Below are positions 1 through 7,800 of a stretch of DNA of 48,695 bases, one piece after another (the stretch's first letter is position 1; the number at the start of each line of letters is the position of its first letter). Origin of the DNA: Bacillus pseudomycoides (GTDB lineage Bacteria > Bacillota > Bacilli > Bacillales > Bacillaceae_G); NCBI RefSeq assembly GCF_002582035.1, contig NZ_NUQE01000009.1, forward strand, positions 1 through 48,695. Direction: 5' to 3'. A program made the position numbers and the translations under genes. Under the pieces are notes generated by a model that saw only the letters and a program-made list of their open reading frames with translations, ran no database searches and was not told the origin of the DNA.

Positions 1-85
1 CCGACAGAGAGGCGCTTTTTGCCGCGTCCGAGGGGGCGAAACGACCGGAGATTCTAGCCGCTAGAGCTGGACAATGCTTTCACCA
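1..85 (-). repeat. G+C-rich palindromic repeat fragment fused to bcr1
   Basis: This segment is clearly richer in G+C than its surroundings. Read on the minus strand it has GTCCAGCTCTAGCGGCTAG followed by small GC-rich hairpins. That wording resembles an intergenic palindromic repeat I remember from Bacillaceae genomes (GTCCAGCTCCGGCGGCTAG); this comparison is from memory and uncertain. It is cut by the window edge on one side and joins the left half of a bcr1 element on the other, so the bcr1 copy was probably interrupted by it or recombined with it. No reading frame was recognised. Confidence 0.35.
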
Positions 86-129
86 AATTTTGAGGTGGGA
101 GTATTACTGCCCGCGAATAGCGGGATAAA
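86..129 (-). repeat. bcr1 repeat, left half only
   Basis: On the minus strand this begins TTTATCCCGC, continues with GCGGGCAGTAATACTCCCAC and CTCAAAATTTG, and then diverges. That is the left part of the bcr1 repeat, complete at 10167-10319 here. The usual right end (GTTTCACTTTAT) is missing. The TTTAT end lies about 45 bp upstream of the AraC start codon. Confidence 0.7.
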
Positions 130-173
130 GATGTATAATTCCGTTACAAATCACATTCAACTATGGAGGAAAC

Positions 174-1004
174 ATGAATATAAATAAACTGTTTTTTCAC
201 ATTCATTACTGCAATTACAGGAACGCTAATGAACCAAGAAAAAGCTCAAGGAAGATCACCCGAACACTTCAACATCATGCACTCGCTTTTTTTACTGGAG
301 GAAAAGGCAGTATTATTATTGAGAAGAAAAGATATGAAATTAAAGAAGGCATGCTGTTCTATCTTTGTCCTGATGTACTACATTCTATAGAACTAGATGC
401 TGAAGAACCACTATGTTGTGTAACAGTGCACTTTAGTTACGCAAGTGTGAGCCTTAATGAAAATAAATGGGATATTACTAACGAAGTTGAGCTGCTCCCT
501 CTGCACTTTGCACAAGAATTAAAGGATTACTATCAGATTGATACTATATTCAAAAGATTAGTTAACAGTTGGAATGCGAAGTTACCTGGATATGAGTTTA
601 TGACGAAAACTTTGCTTCAACAATTGTTAATTGCCATTTATCAAAATATAAAAAAGCAAAATCGAAATTACTCAACTTCTTTAAAAGTGGAAAAAATCAT
701 TGAATACATGCATCAAAACATAAATAGTAAAATAACGTTGACTGAATTGTCAGAGATGGTGCAGTTGTCACCTACTTATCTATCAAGGGCTTTCAAAGAC
801 ACTACAGGATATTCTGTAATTGAGTTTTTTAACAAAATAAAAATTGATAAAGCGAAAGAACTTATTATTGAAGGCAACAAAAAAGTAAAAGAAGTAGCAC
901 AAACACTTGGATTTGCCGATGAATTTTATTTTAGCAGGATATTCAAAAGGATTGAGGGAATAAGCCCTTCAGAATTCTATAGCAAAAATGTCCATGGATT
1001 ATAA
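174..1004 (+). CDS. AraC family transcriptional regulator
   Basis: 276-residue one-component regulator. Residues about 20-110 look like an AraC-type cupin sensor (FFTGGKGSIIIEKKRYEIKEG, then the CPDVLHSIEL turn). The last 100 residues hold the double helix-turn-helix: first recognition unit around LTELSEMVQLSPTYLSRAFK, second around VKEVAQTLGFADEFYFSRIF, ending in the standard GISPSEFY. Length fits the family. The start is fixed by GGAGG five bases ahead of ATG. It lies directly upstream, on the same strand, of an efflux pump and a hydrolase, so it probably controls that pair in response to a small molecule. The ligand cannot be read from the sequence. Confidence 0.9.
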   Translation: MNINKLFFHIHYCNYRNANEPRKSSRKITRTLQHHALAFFTGGKGSIIIEKKRYEIKEGMLFYLCPDVLHSIELDAEEPLCCVTVHFSYASVSLNENKWDITNEVELLPLHFAQELKDYYQIDTIFKRLVNSWNAKLPGYEFMTKTLLQQLLIAIYQNIKKQNRNYSTSLKVEKIIEYMHQNINSKITLTELSEMVQLSPTYLSRAFKDTTGYSVIEFFNKIKIDKAKELIIEGNKKVKEVAQTLGFADEFYFSRIFKRIEGISPSEFYSKNVHGL

Positions 1005-1108
1005 TATAATGCATGTTATGAAGCCAATTTGTAAGCTAAAATGACGATGTTATTGTTCATTCCCCTTGTACAATAACGGAATTATAAGCAGAAGAGAGGC
1101 TTATTTTT

Positions 1109-2320
1109 TTGCAGATTTGGAAAAGAAATTTATTCATTTGCTGGTTTGGAATGTTTATAACAAGCGTAGGAATGAGCCAAATTGCGCCAGTGTTGCCACT
1201 CTATATCAAGCATCTTGGTGTTCACAGTTCAGCTTTAGTTGCTCAATTTTCAGGAATTGCGTTTGGTGTTACTTATATTGTTTCAGCTGTTTTCTCACCT
1301 ATTTGGGGTCGAGCCGCTGACAAATACGGACGAAAACCAATGCTTTTACGGGCAAGCCTTGGTATGGCAATCGTTATATTTAGTATGGGGTTTGCACAAA
1401 ATGTATATGAACTGATCGGATTAAGAATATTACAGGGCATTATTACAGGATATAGTACAGCTTGTACTACGTTGATTGCAACTCAGACAGATAATGAACA
1501 CGCTGGATGGGCTTTAGGTACACTTTCAACAGCAAATATTGCAGGTTCCTTGCTTGGACCAATGATTGGTGGTTTTATAGAAGGTAACTTCGGTTTGCAA
1601 AATGTATTTTTTATAACAGGTGCACTGCTGCTGATTTCATTTATTACAACCGCTTTATTTGTAAAAGAATCTTTTACTCGTCAAGATAAAAAAGCGCTTA
1701 GCAACAAGGAGATATGGAATATTGTTCCTGAAAAAAACTTGATGATTACAATGCTTGTGACCTATTTTGTATTAACTCTGTCATTATATTCTATTGAACC
1801 AATCATAACAGTATATGTGAGCCAGTTATCCCCGAATACCAGTCATGTTGCTCTGTTGGCTGGAATCACATTCTCAGCTTCAGGACTAGCAAATATCATT
1901 GCAGCTCCAAGACTTGGGAAAATTTCTGATAAAATAGGAGCGCAAAAAGTTATATTCGTTGCACTTGTAATGGCAGGACTCATTTTTATACCGCAAGCCT
2001 TCGTAAAAAATCCTTGGCAGTTCATATGCCTTCGCTTTTTATTAGGATTAGCAGCGGCTGGGTTAATTCCTTCTGTTAATACCTTGATTAAGAGAATTAC
2101 ACCAGCTTCTCTTACAGGTAGAGTTTTTGGTTTTACGATGTCGGCAGGGTATTTAGGTGTATTTGGAGGTTCAGTTTTAGGCGGACAAGTAGCAGCCTAT
2201 TTGGGAATCAGATATGTATTTTTTATTACAGGCGCATTGCTATTGATCAATGCATTGTGGGTGTATTTTAAAGTGTTTAAAAAACTTAGTTTAAAAAAAG
2301 AAGCATACATGCATGAATAG
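1109..2320 (+). CDS. MFS transporter, DHA1-type drug efflux
   Basis: 403-residue, 12-helix major facilitator protein of the inner membrane. Motif A of drug:proton antiporters is seen after helix 2 ([17 protein letters not shown]), and an antiporter motif C-like stretch in helix 5 ([14 protein letters not shown]). A second motif A-like loop ([13 protein letters not shown]) starts the C-terminal half. The start is a TTG with GAGAGG upstream; no ATG in frame fits better. It is followed after 11 bp by the hydrolase gene, so the two are almost certainly cotranscribed. The AraC gene upstream suggests inducible export of a toxic compound; the substrate is unknown. Confidence 0.88.
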   Translation: MQIWKRNLFICWFGMFITSVGMSQIAPVLPLYIKHLGVHSSALVAQFSGIAFGVTYIVSAVFSPIWGRAADKYGRKPMLLRASLGMAIVIFSMGFAQNVYELIGLRILQGIITGYSTACTTLIATQTDNEHAGWALGTLSTANIAGSLLGPMIGGFIEGNFGLQNVFFITGALLLISFITTALFVKESFTRQDKKALSNKEIWNIVPEKNLMITMLVTYFVLTLSLYSIEPIITVYVSQLSPNTSHVALLAGITFSASGLANIIAAPRLGKISDKIGAQKVIFVALVMAGLIFIPQAFVKNPWQFICLRFLLGLAAAGLIPSVNTLIKRITPASLTGRVFGFTMSAGYLGVFGGSVLGGQVAAYLGIRYVFFITGALLLINALWVYFKVFKKLSLKKEAYMHE

Positions 2321-2331
2321 GAGAGAAAAAA

Positions 2332-2928
2332 ATGAAAGATATAAAATCAACAGAAACTGAATCAATAAAAGCAGAAAAAACAGCACTTGTAGTGATAGAC
2401 TTGCAAAATGGAACTGTAAACGGACAACGTTCTCCTTATACTGGTGCGCAGGTTGTTGAGAATGCCAGCAAATTAATTCAGGCATTCACAGAAAAAGGAG
2501 CCTTTGTCGTTCTTGTAAAAGTTTCATTTATAGTTGGAAAAGATATGTTAAAACCAAATATAGATGCACAAGTCAATCCAATGCAACTCCCAGAAGGTTG
2601 GGATCACTTTGTTCCTGAACTAGCAAATGTGCAAAATGCTCATTCTATTACGAAAAGACAATGGGGTGCATTTTTTGGTACTGACCTTGATTTACAGTTA
2701 CGACGCCGTGGAATTGATACGATTGTACTATGTGGTATTTCTACTGCAATTGGTGTGGATACTACAGCACGAGAAGCATATCAACATGGCTATAACCAAA
2801 TCTTTGTAGAAGATGCAATGACAGCTTCAACAAAAGAAGAACATGATTATGTTTGTAAATCTATCTTCCCTAAAATCGGTCAAATTCGAACAACCGAAAA
2901 AGTGGTTGACCTTCTTGTTAACGACTAA
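2332..2928 (+). CDS. Isochorismatase-fold hydrolase lacking the usual cysteine
   Basis: 198-residue cysteine-hydrolase/isochorismatase fold. The conserved Asp is D23 (VVIDLQNG) and the conserved Lys K108 ([13 protein letters not shown]). At the nucleophile position, where amidohydrolases have NxCVxxTA, this protein reads [10 protein letters not shown], so Gly141 replaces Cys. In the family, EntB/PhzD-type isochorismatases also lack the Cys at this point and cleave vinyl ethers, whereas nicotinamidase-like members need it. Isochorismatase-like chemistry is thus more plausible than amidase, or the enzyme is inactive; C134 nearby is not in the usual place. RBS is AGGAGAG. It shares an operon with the upstream MFS pump. 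Confidence 0.85.
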   Translation: MKDIKSTETESIKAEKTALVVIDLQNGTVNGQRSPYTGAQVVENASKLIQAFTEKGAFVVLVKVSFIVGKDMLKPNIDAQVNPMQLPEGWDHFVPELANVQNAHSITKRQWGAFFGTDLDLQLRRRGIDTIVLCGISTAIGVDTTAREAYQHGYNQIFVEDAMTASTKEEHDYVCKSIFPKIGQIRTTEKVVDLLVND

Positions 2929-2973
2929 ATCAAAGCACCTAATTTCAAAATAAACTATATTCATTAAAACGCC

Positions 2974-3010
2974 AAAAATCCCTGCTTTCGATTAAAAAGC
3001 AGGGATTTTT
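2974..3010 (+). terminator. Rho-independent terminator after the AraC/MFS/hydrolase unit
   Basis: A strong hairpin (AAAAATCCCTGCTTT / AAAGCAGGGATTTTT) with T-rich 3' side lies about 45 bp after the hydrolase stop. Confidence 0.85.
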
Positions 3011-3138
3011 GATATTTTAATGGATTTAGGGAAATGAATAAAGCCTCATTTTACAGTAAACCAAAGGAAAAGATTTTGAATATATATTAATCAAGACGAA
3101 TGTACAGGCAACTATTATATCTATTCATATACTTCTAA

Positions 3139-3530
<392 letters not shown>

Positions 3531-3531
<1 letters not shown>

Positions 3532-3567
3532 AAAAAACGGATTCTTTGAAAAGAATCCGTTTTTTTA
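3531..3567. terminator. Bidirectional terminator between the DUF4183 genes
   Basis: ACGGATTCTT / AAGAATCCGT stem flanked by A- and T-runs, placed between two convergent stop codons (3531 and 3571), so it can serve both strands. Confidence 0.85.
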
Positions 3568-3570
3568 TTA

Positions 3571-3855
3571 CTAGTTCACAACAAATTCAATCATAACCGG
3601 AACACCAGCATCCAAAACATCTCCATTAAAAATTGTAATAGCTGTTGTGGTTACAATTGAAGTGTTTCCAGGCTGTAATTGTCCGTTCAGGTACAGATTA
3701 TAATATGCAAATGATCTAGGAAATGCGGTAGCAGCAATTCCCGCGTCATTGCTAAAAGCAGTTGCTAAAATGTTAAAGGTTACTCCTGTTCCTGTTCCGG
3801 CACCAATTGTTGAATTAAATCTTTTACCCGCTAAATAAGGCTTAATAATAGCCAT
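3571..3855 (-). CDS. DUF4183 protein
   Basis: 94 residues, no collagen-like part. The central NLYLNGQLQPGNTSIVTTTAI aligns by eye with the [15 protein letters not shown] segment of the neighbouring protein, and both end in a hydrophobic beta strand (PVMIEFVVN here, [11 protein letters not shown] there). RBS GGAGTG ahead of ATG. A sequence matching the sigma-K consensus lies upstream (see 3906-3932), consistent with late mother-cell expression and a coat or exosporium location. Function beyond that is unknown. Confidence 0.75.
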   Translation of the reverse strand: MAIIKPYLAGKRFNSTIGAGTGTGVTFNILATAFSNDAGIAATAFPRSFAYYNLYLNGQLQPGNTSIVTTTAITIFNGDVLDAGVPVMIEFVVN

Positions 3856-3905
3856 TTTATTTCACTCCTTTCGTTTTCAAATTAAATAGGGCCTATCCTA
3901 CGCTA

Positions 3906-3932
3906 CATATTATGTAAATGTTCTATTTTAGT
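3906..3932 (-). promoter_or_regulatory. Candidate sigma-K promoter for the DUF4183 gene
   Basis: On the minus strand, AC (3931-3932), 16 bases, then CATAATATG (3906-3914), matching the known sigma-K pattern AC-N16/17-CATANNNTA about 50 bp before the start codon. The -35 part is short and weakly informative, so this is a candidate only. Confidence 0.45.
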
Positions 3933-4103
3933 AACGGCCAACTACCTGTTTTTCATGGATACTTAATATAAGAAGATCATATTTATCTCACTATTCATAG
4001 GCAGTCCCCCCACTTTATATTGAAGATTTTCACACCTCAACCTCCTAAAGATACCTCCTCGCTATCAAGTTAAAACTCTATCAGTTCGACATTATTCCTC
4101 ATA

Positions 4104-4137
4104 CAAAAAAGGCTAATCTATATTACAGATTAGCCTT
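4104..4137 (-). terminator. Terminator of the M42 peptidase gene
   Basis: Minus-strand hairpin AAGGCTAATCT / AGATTAGCCTT followed by a T-run, 16 bp past the stop codon at 4153. Confidence 0.85.
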
Positions 4138-4152
4138 GCTACCAATTACTTA

Positions 4153-5202
4153 TTATTCTTCTACTAGACCCGATTGTACATACGCATAAATAAGCGCCTC
4201 TGTATGTGCAATTGATGTCTCGTGCGTACGCTCATAAGCATGAGAGGCATCAATACCAGGACCAATGAGTCCGTGTTTCACATCTACCCCGGCACGAATT
4301 GCGGCTGATGCGTCAGATCCGTAGTACGGATAGATGTCTACTTTATATTCAATATTGTTTTCTTTCGCAAGTTCGACTAAATGTTTACGCATGCCGTAAT
4401 GATATGGACCACTAGAGTCTTTTGCACAAATTGATACTGTATATTCATCTGATGCTTGTCCATCGCCAAGTGCTCCCATATCCACAGCAAGGTATTCTAC
4501 TGTTTCTTCTGGAATGTTGGAGTTACCGCCATAGCCAATTTCTTCGTTATTAGAAATTAAGAAATGTGTTGTGTATGGCAATGTAATCTTTTCGTCTTGT
4601 AATCTTTTAATCAATTGAAGTAAAATAGCAACGCTCGCTTTGTCATCTAGATGACGAGATTTGATGTAGCCGCTGTCTGTCATTTGAACGCGCGGATCGA
4701 ATGATACGAAGTCGCCTACTTCGATGCCAAGTTCACGTACTTCTTCTGGTGAAGATACGCGCTCGTCGATACGTACTTCAATGTTTTGTTCATCACGTTT
4801 TGCTTCTCCAGCGTTTTTATATACATGTACGGACGTTTGATGAATTAAAATTGTACCGGTATATGTTTTACCGCCTGCTGTTTCAATTTCGCAATATTCT
4901 CCTTCTACCGCATTCCAGCGAAATCCGCCAATCATAGATAGTCGTAGACGTCCGTCTGCTTTAATTTCTTTTACCATAGCGCCTAACGTATCAACGTGAG
5001 CAGTGAGTAAACGTTGTTTCGTGTCATCTTTCCCTTTTAACGTTATAATAAGGCCGCCTTTATTGTTGCGCTTCGTTTCTATAGTCCACTCTTTTACATA
5101 TTCCTCAATAAAACGAATAATTGTGTTTGTATTTCCAGATGGACTTGGGATTGAAACGAGTTGCTTAATGAGTTGCATTGTATCTTTTGCATTATGTACC
5201 AT
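4153..5202 (-). CDS. M42 family metallo-aminopeptidase
   Basis: 349-residue cytosolic di-metal peptidase of the M42 (glutamyl aminopeptidase/tetrahedral) family; length is typical. Metal and catalytic residues are visible in order: H69 and D71 (LLTAHVDTLG), D186 (HLDDKAS), the catalytic Glu pair E220-E221 (SNNEEIGYG), D241 (AVDMG) and the C-terminal His region (ASHAYERTHE, 319-328). Closest remembered relative is B. subtilis YhfE, but paralogues exist, so no symbol is given. RBS GAGAGGGG before ATG. It is monocistronic, and the tnpB element ends just upstream of its ribosome binding site, so the transposon may have replaced or moved its promoter. Confidence 0.92.
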   Translation of the reverse strand: MVHNAKDTMQLIKQLVSIPSPSGNTNTIIRFIEEYVKEWTIETKRNNKGGLIITLKGKDDTKQRLLTAHVDTLGAMVKEIKADGRLRLSMIGGFRWNAVEGEYCEIETAGGKTYTGTILIHQTSVHVYKNAGEAKRDEQNIEVRIDERVSSPEEVRELGIEVGDFVSFDPRVQMTDSGYIKSRHLDDKASVAILLQLIKRLQDEKITLPYTTHFLISNNEEIGYGGNSNIPEETVEYLAVDMGALGDGQASDEYTVSICAKDSSGPYHYGMRKHLVELAKENNIEYKVDIYPYYGSDASAAIRAGVDVKHGLIGPGIDASHAYERTHETSIAHTEALIYAYVQSGLVEE

Positions 5203-5242
5203 ATACTTTTCCCCTCTCTTTTACCTTCCCAATATTCAGTAT

Positions 5243-5420
5243 GAAAACTCCCGCCACTTATCTCCTTCGGATCTTGAAGTGGGGGTTTCTCGTGTATCAC
5301 CTTCAAAAGATGCTTAACACGAGCGGAGTTGACACAGCTGCCTGATGGCACAACCCCTCTATTCCATCGGCAAACGCCTTTGGAACTGCTTTTTTTAAGA
5401 TGTTATAGGAACCATTCACA
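5243..5420 (-). ncRNA. Predicted TnpB guide RNA (omega/re RNA) at the right end
   Basis: In TnpB systems the guide RNA scaffold overlaps the 3' end of tnpB and runs to the transposon right end; the guide is the adjacent flanking DNA. Here the 3' coding end and the following 60 bases hold successive stems, ending with the CCCCCACTT / AAGTGGCGGG hairpin. The guide would be the minus-strand sequence beyond about 5243, leading toward the M42 peptidase gene. Position and strand follow family knowledge plus visible stems; the RNA itself is inferred. Confidence 0.45.
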
Positions 5421-6757
5421 TCTGCGTTTAGTATAATCCTCTCTTTCGTGCAGTACAAGCCACGTTTGATACGTTTTCCACTACATATAGGAATGTCTTC
5501 TTCACCATAAGTAGGAATCTTATCATTGTCTAGAAAGGATGACTTGCTTGTATACGATTCTTCCACGACTTGCACCGTGATGCCTTGTCGCTTCGCCTTG
5601 TAATTAATCATTTCGATGAGTAGATTATGTGGGATATGACAGAAGGATTGATTCTGTTGTTTTCCCATATCACTGTTTTGTTTCCATGATGTATTTTTTC
5701 CAATGACAATCGTAGAAACCTCGTGTTGAACTGCGAAATCAACAATATGGTGACTCATTTTGTGAAAGAGATCTTTTATCTTGAGAAATCGTTTTTCATG
5801 AAGCCTCTCTAAACGCTTGGATGTGTGTGATCCTTCTTTTGGTTCTTTTCCACGACGAAGAATTCCCAGTAAATACGCCTTTTTCTTGTTGTAGTATTGA
5901 TTGATACTTTTGATGACATTGCCCTTTACTAACACAGGAATGGCTCCTGTATTGGTTGTGAGAGTTGCAATGTTAGTAATACCTAAATCAATACTCATAT
6001 AACGTTGGTTGTCTATATGCTCAGGTGCTGGCTCGGATTGTTCTGTTACAATTTCTACCTTAAACTTCCCATAAGCAGGAGAAACACGTACCTCTTTAAG
6101 AATGCCAATCTGCCAGAACAATTTACCGATATTTAATTTCATACTTGTTTTAGGAAAACGAATATATTTATCCTGGAGTTTACACACTTGATTTGTGAAT
6201 ACAATTTCTTTCATAGATGACTTCATATATTTTGGAATGCGGGGCCTACCAGTAAAAGTGGAAGGATGTTTTTGGTATGCCTTGATGGAAGCGAAGAATG
6301 ATTTCCAGTTTTGATAGAGTTTTTTCATGACCGCTTGATTCGTTTGCGCTGGCAAGTTCATATAATCTTGTTGTTTCATTGTTTTAAACAAACAATCTAA
6401 GAAATGATACGATAGGAACGATTTCTCTTTTGTCGGAAATGTAAACAAGTTACATTTCATTCCTTTCTGTTCTTTCATAGGTTTTTCTTTTTGTTTTTGC
6501 ACACGTTTTTGGTACGCATGAAGTTGATTTTCATTCATGACTTCAATATGTTCTTGTAATGTATGAAGAACTTCTTGTTGAAGTGGCTGTAATGGTTTCT
6601 CTGTATGTAAGGCCGTATACACTTGGCGAATATAGAAGTTGGTTGTATTGTAGAGATTTTTTGCGTTTTGGCACATTTCTAAGAAGTAAGGGTATAATTT
6701 ATGACCTTTCTTGATCCAAATTTGATAGGTTGCATATGCTTTTTCTTTTGTCATCAT
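5303..6757 (-). CDS. tnpB: TnpB-like RNA-guided nuclease, RuvC-II rearranged
   Basis: 484 residues with this start (ATG with AAGGAGG five bases upstream; a GTG six bases earlier overlaps the RBS). The RuvC-like domain has D257 (MSIDLGITN) and D446 (LNADVNGSYNI). At the normal RuvC-II position the Glu is absent: the strand reads TIVIGKN, with Gly353. A conserved-looking Glu pair, E399-E400 (QVVEESYTSKSSF), lies about 46 residues later and may replace it, as described for TnpB and Fanzor clades with rearranged active sites. The usual four-Cys zinc ribbon is lacking; only C425 and C436 are present. The N-terminal half is basic and longer than in compact ~400-residue TnpBs. The frame is intact. 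Confidence 0.88.
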   Translation of the reverse strand: MMTKEKAYATYQIWIKKGHKLYPYFLEMCQNAKNLYNTTNFYIRQVYTALHTEKPLQPLQQEVLHTLQEHIEVMNENQLHAYQKRVQKQKEKPMKEQKGMKCNLFTFPTKEKSFLSYHFLDCLFKTMKQQDYMNLPAQTNQAVMKKLYQNWKSFFASIKAYQKHPSTFTGRPRIPKYMKSSMKEIVFTNQVCKLQDKYIRFPKTSMKLNIGKLFWQIGILKEVRVSPAYGKFKVEIVTEQSEPAPEHIDNQRYMSIDLGITNIATLTTNTGAIPVLVKGNVIKSINQYYNKKKAYLLGILRRGKEPKEGSHTSKRLERLHEKRFLKIKDLFHKMSHHIVDFAVQHEVSTIVIGKNTSWKQNSDMGKQQNQSFCHIPHNLLIEMINYKAKRQGITVQVVEESYTSKSSFLDNDKIPTYGEEDIPICSGKRIKRGLYCTKERIILNADVNGSYNILKKAVPKAFADGIEGLCHQAAVSTPLVLSIF

Positions 6758-6807
6758 GTTCACCTCCTTCTTTCCTTCATGATACTACAAAACACCCGAA
6801 AAGAACA

Positions 6808-6845
6808 CACATTCGTATTTGTATAAAAATATTTTTACGAATGTG
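6808..6845. repeat. Left-end dyad of the tnpB element
   Basis: Perfect 10-bp inverted repeat CACATTCGTA / TACGAATGTG around an AT-rich loop, about 50 bp upstream of the tnpB start. This is the expected hairpin of an IS605-type left end; on the tnpB strand the bases just before it read CCGTCAC, where the target-adjacent motif would lie. Confidence 0.6.
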
Positions 6846-6857
6846 ACGGCAATTCAT

Positions 6858-6903
6858 CCCCGTCTTAAACTGGGCTATGCCCTACACGTTTTAAAGATGG
6901 GGG
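6858..6903. other. Long hairpin beside the tnpB element, possible second transposon end
   Basis: CCCCGTCTTAAAC and GTTTTAAAGATGGGG form an imperfect stem around an inner GGGC-TAT-GCCC hairpin. On the minus strand it is followed by GGGGATGAATTGCC. GGGATGAATT also occurs at 48463-48472 in front of the second tnpB. It could be part of this left end, or the right end of a second, otherwise lost IS605-type element. Confidence 0.45.
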
Positions 6904-6915
6904 TCCAATTTTCTG

Positions 6916-6946
6916 ATAAATTGAGACTTCCATCAGTAGGGATAAA
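6916..6946 (-). repeat. bcr1 remnant, heavily deleted
   Basis: Minus strand: TTTATCCC, then directly TACTGATGGAAGTCTCAATTTAT. This is both outer ends of bcr1 with nearly all of the middle missing, still bounded by TTTAT on each side. Confidence 0.55.
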
Positions 6947-6970
6947 AGGCATCGCATGCACTGCGATGCC
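6942..6970 (-). terminator. Terminator of the MazG-like gene
   Basis: Minus-strand hairpin GGCATCGCA / TGCGATGCC followed by TTTTATC, two bases past the stop codon. Its T-run overlaps the adjacent bcr1 remnant. Confidence 0.75.
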
Positions 6971-6972
6971 TT

Positions 6973-7299
6973 TTACTCTTCACTCACTTCTACTAAATAT
7001 ACACCTTTTTCAAATCCGCCGCGCTCTGCTTCTTTCTCTTTGCGAATGCGCTCAACGTCCTCTAACGTTACGCCTTCTGCTTGCGCCATTGCTTTAATAA
7101 TTTCTAATGCATCAGCTAAAGAATCTAATGCATGTTCACGATCCTGCATAGACGCAAATTCACGCATTTCTTCTATTCCGATTTTCGATAATTCTTGTAT
7201 GTATTCTTGCTTGCTTAATTTTTTCGATGTATATGTTTTACCAGACATTAAAATCATTTCTGGTACACGGTCACGTACGACTTTATTATAAATTGACAT
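6973..7299 (-). CDS. MazG-like nucleoside triphosphate pyrophosphohydrolase
   Basis: 108 residues, all-alpha NTP-PPase fold related to phosphoribosyl-ATP pyrophosphohydrolase and MazG. It starts YNKVVRDRVPEMI, typical of the 'phosphoribosyl-ATP pyrophosphohydrolase-like' group, has the metal-binding Glu helix (KIGIEEMREFA) and the second acidic helix (DSLADALEIIKAMA, i.e. ExxD-like). A house-cleaning role, hydrolysing non-canonical or excess nucleotides, is likely; substrate unknown. RBS AGAGGTG before ATG. A 24-bp gap separates it from the upstream membrane-anchored gene on the same strand, so they probably share a transcript. Confidence 0.8.
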   Translation of the reverse strand: MSIYNKVVRDRVPEMILMSGKTYTSKKLSKQEYIQELSKIGIEEMREFASMQDREHALDSLADALEIIKAMAQAEGVTLEDVERIRKEKEAERGGFEKGVYLVEVSEE

Positions 7300-7323
7300 A
7301 GGAACACCTCTATTTTCTTCTTC

Positions 7324-7659
7324 TTAAAAACACCCTAGCTCTGCAAAGTATAGAAACCACTTTTTTCTTACACAAGCTGACGACATATCAATGCCGGATG
7401 AACTGTGACGTATTTCTGGAAAGCGATAATTTTCATATTCTTTCTCTGGTACACCGTAAAAAGCGCGGAGATGTTCTGGTACAACTCCATCATATCGATC
7501 TTCCATTCTTTCAATCTCACTATACATAGCTGCCTTTGGATTGCCAGACATGAACATCGCCGTTCGAATCGCTATAGTTGGTGTACGATGTAACATCACA
7601 TATGCAAGTAACAATGCACCGATCATGATCATTGTCATTCGTTTTTGCTTCAGACTCAT
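7324..7659 (-). CDS. Hypothetical membrane-anchored protein
   Basis: 111 residues. After a basic start (MSLKQKRMT) there is one hydrophobic helix, about residues 8-24, then a soluble part outside the membrane with two Cys (SSACVRKKW and the near-terminal ELGCF). Not recognised as a named family. Good RBS (AAAAGGAGAAAGGG). Located 24 bp upstream of the MazG-like gene on the same strand. The two Cys could form a disulfide outside the cell; this is speculation. Confidence 0.7.
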   Translation of the reverse strand: MSLKQKRMTMIMIGALLLAYVMLHRTPTIAIRTAMFMSGNPKAAMYSEIERMEDRYDGVVPEHLRAFYGVPEKEYENYRFPEIRHSSSGIDMSSACVRKKWFLYFAELGCF

Positions 7660-7745
7660 CCCTTTCTCCTTTTACCACTCAAGAAAAAAGTGCTAACACC
7701 ATTATACTAAAAAAATGTGTTAACACTTTCTGATTTTGTAAAACT

Positions 7746-7800
7746 TTTATCCCGCATTAACGGGCAGTAAGCTCCCCAACTGATGGAAGTTTCACTTTAT
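7746..7800 (+). repeat. bcr1 short form (55 bp)
   Basis: Begins TTTATCCCGCATTAACGGGC and ends AACTGATGGAAGTTTCACTTTAT-like, with TTTAT at both ends but about 99 bp of the middle missing relative to 10167-10319. The right TTTAT supplies the TAA stop of the crotonase gene. Confidence 0.8.

Larger units (their letters stand above)
5243..6845 (-). mobile_element. tnpB-only IS200/IS605-type (IS1341-like) element
   Basis: One tnpB gene with no tnpA, bounded by secondary-structure ends instead of inverted repeats, as in IS1341-like members of the IS200/IS605 family. The left end, upstream of tnpB, has the 10-bp dyad CACATTCGTA / TACGAATGTG (6808-6845). The right end has a hairpin of CCCCCACTT and AAGTGGCGGG (5250-5285), after which the element should stop near 5243. 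Exact ends cannot be fixed without an empty-site comparison. It lies between the MazG-like gene and the M42 peptidase gene, both on the same strand. Confidence 0.75.

Noticed and set aside
1066-1320. Alternative 84-codon frame overlapping the MFS gene start
   Set aside because: Out of frame with the clear MFS protein, no RBS and no recognisable product.
6819-7291. Plus-strand open frames opposite the MazG-like gene and IS left end
   Set aside because: Shadows of the minus-strand gene and of transposon end structures; no RBS.
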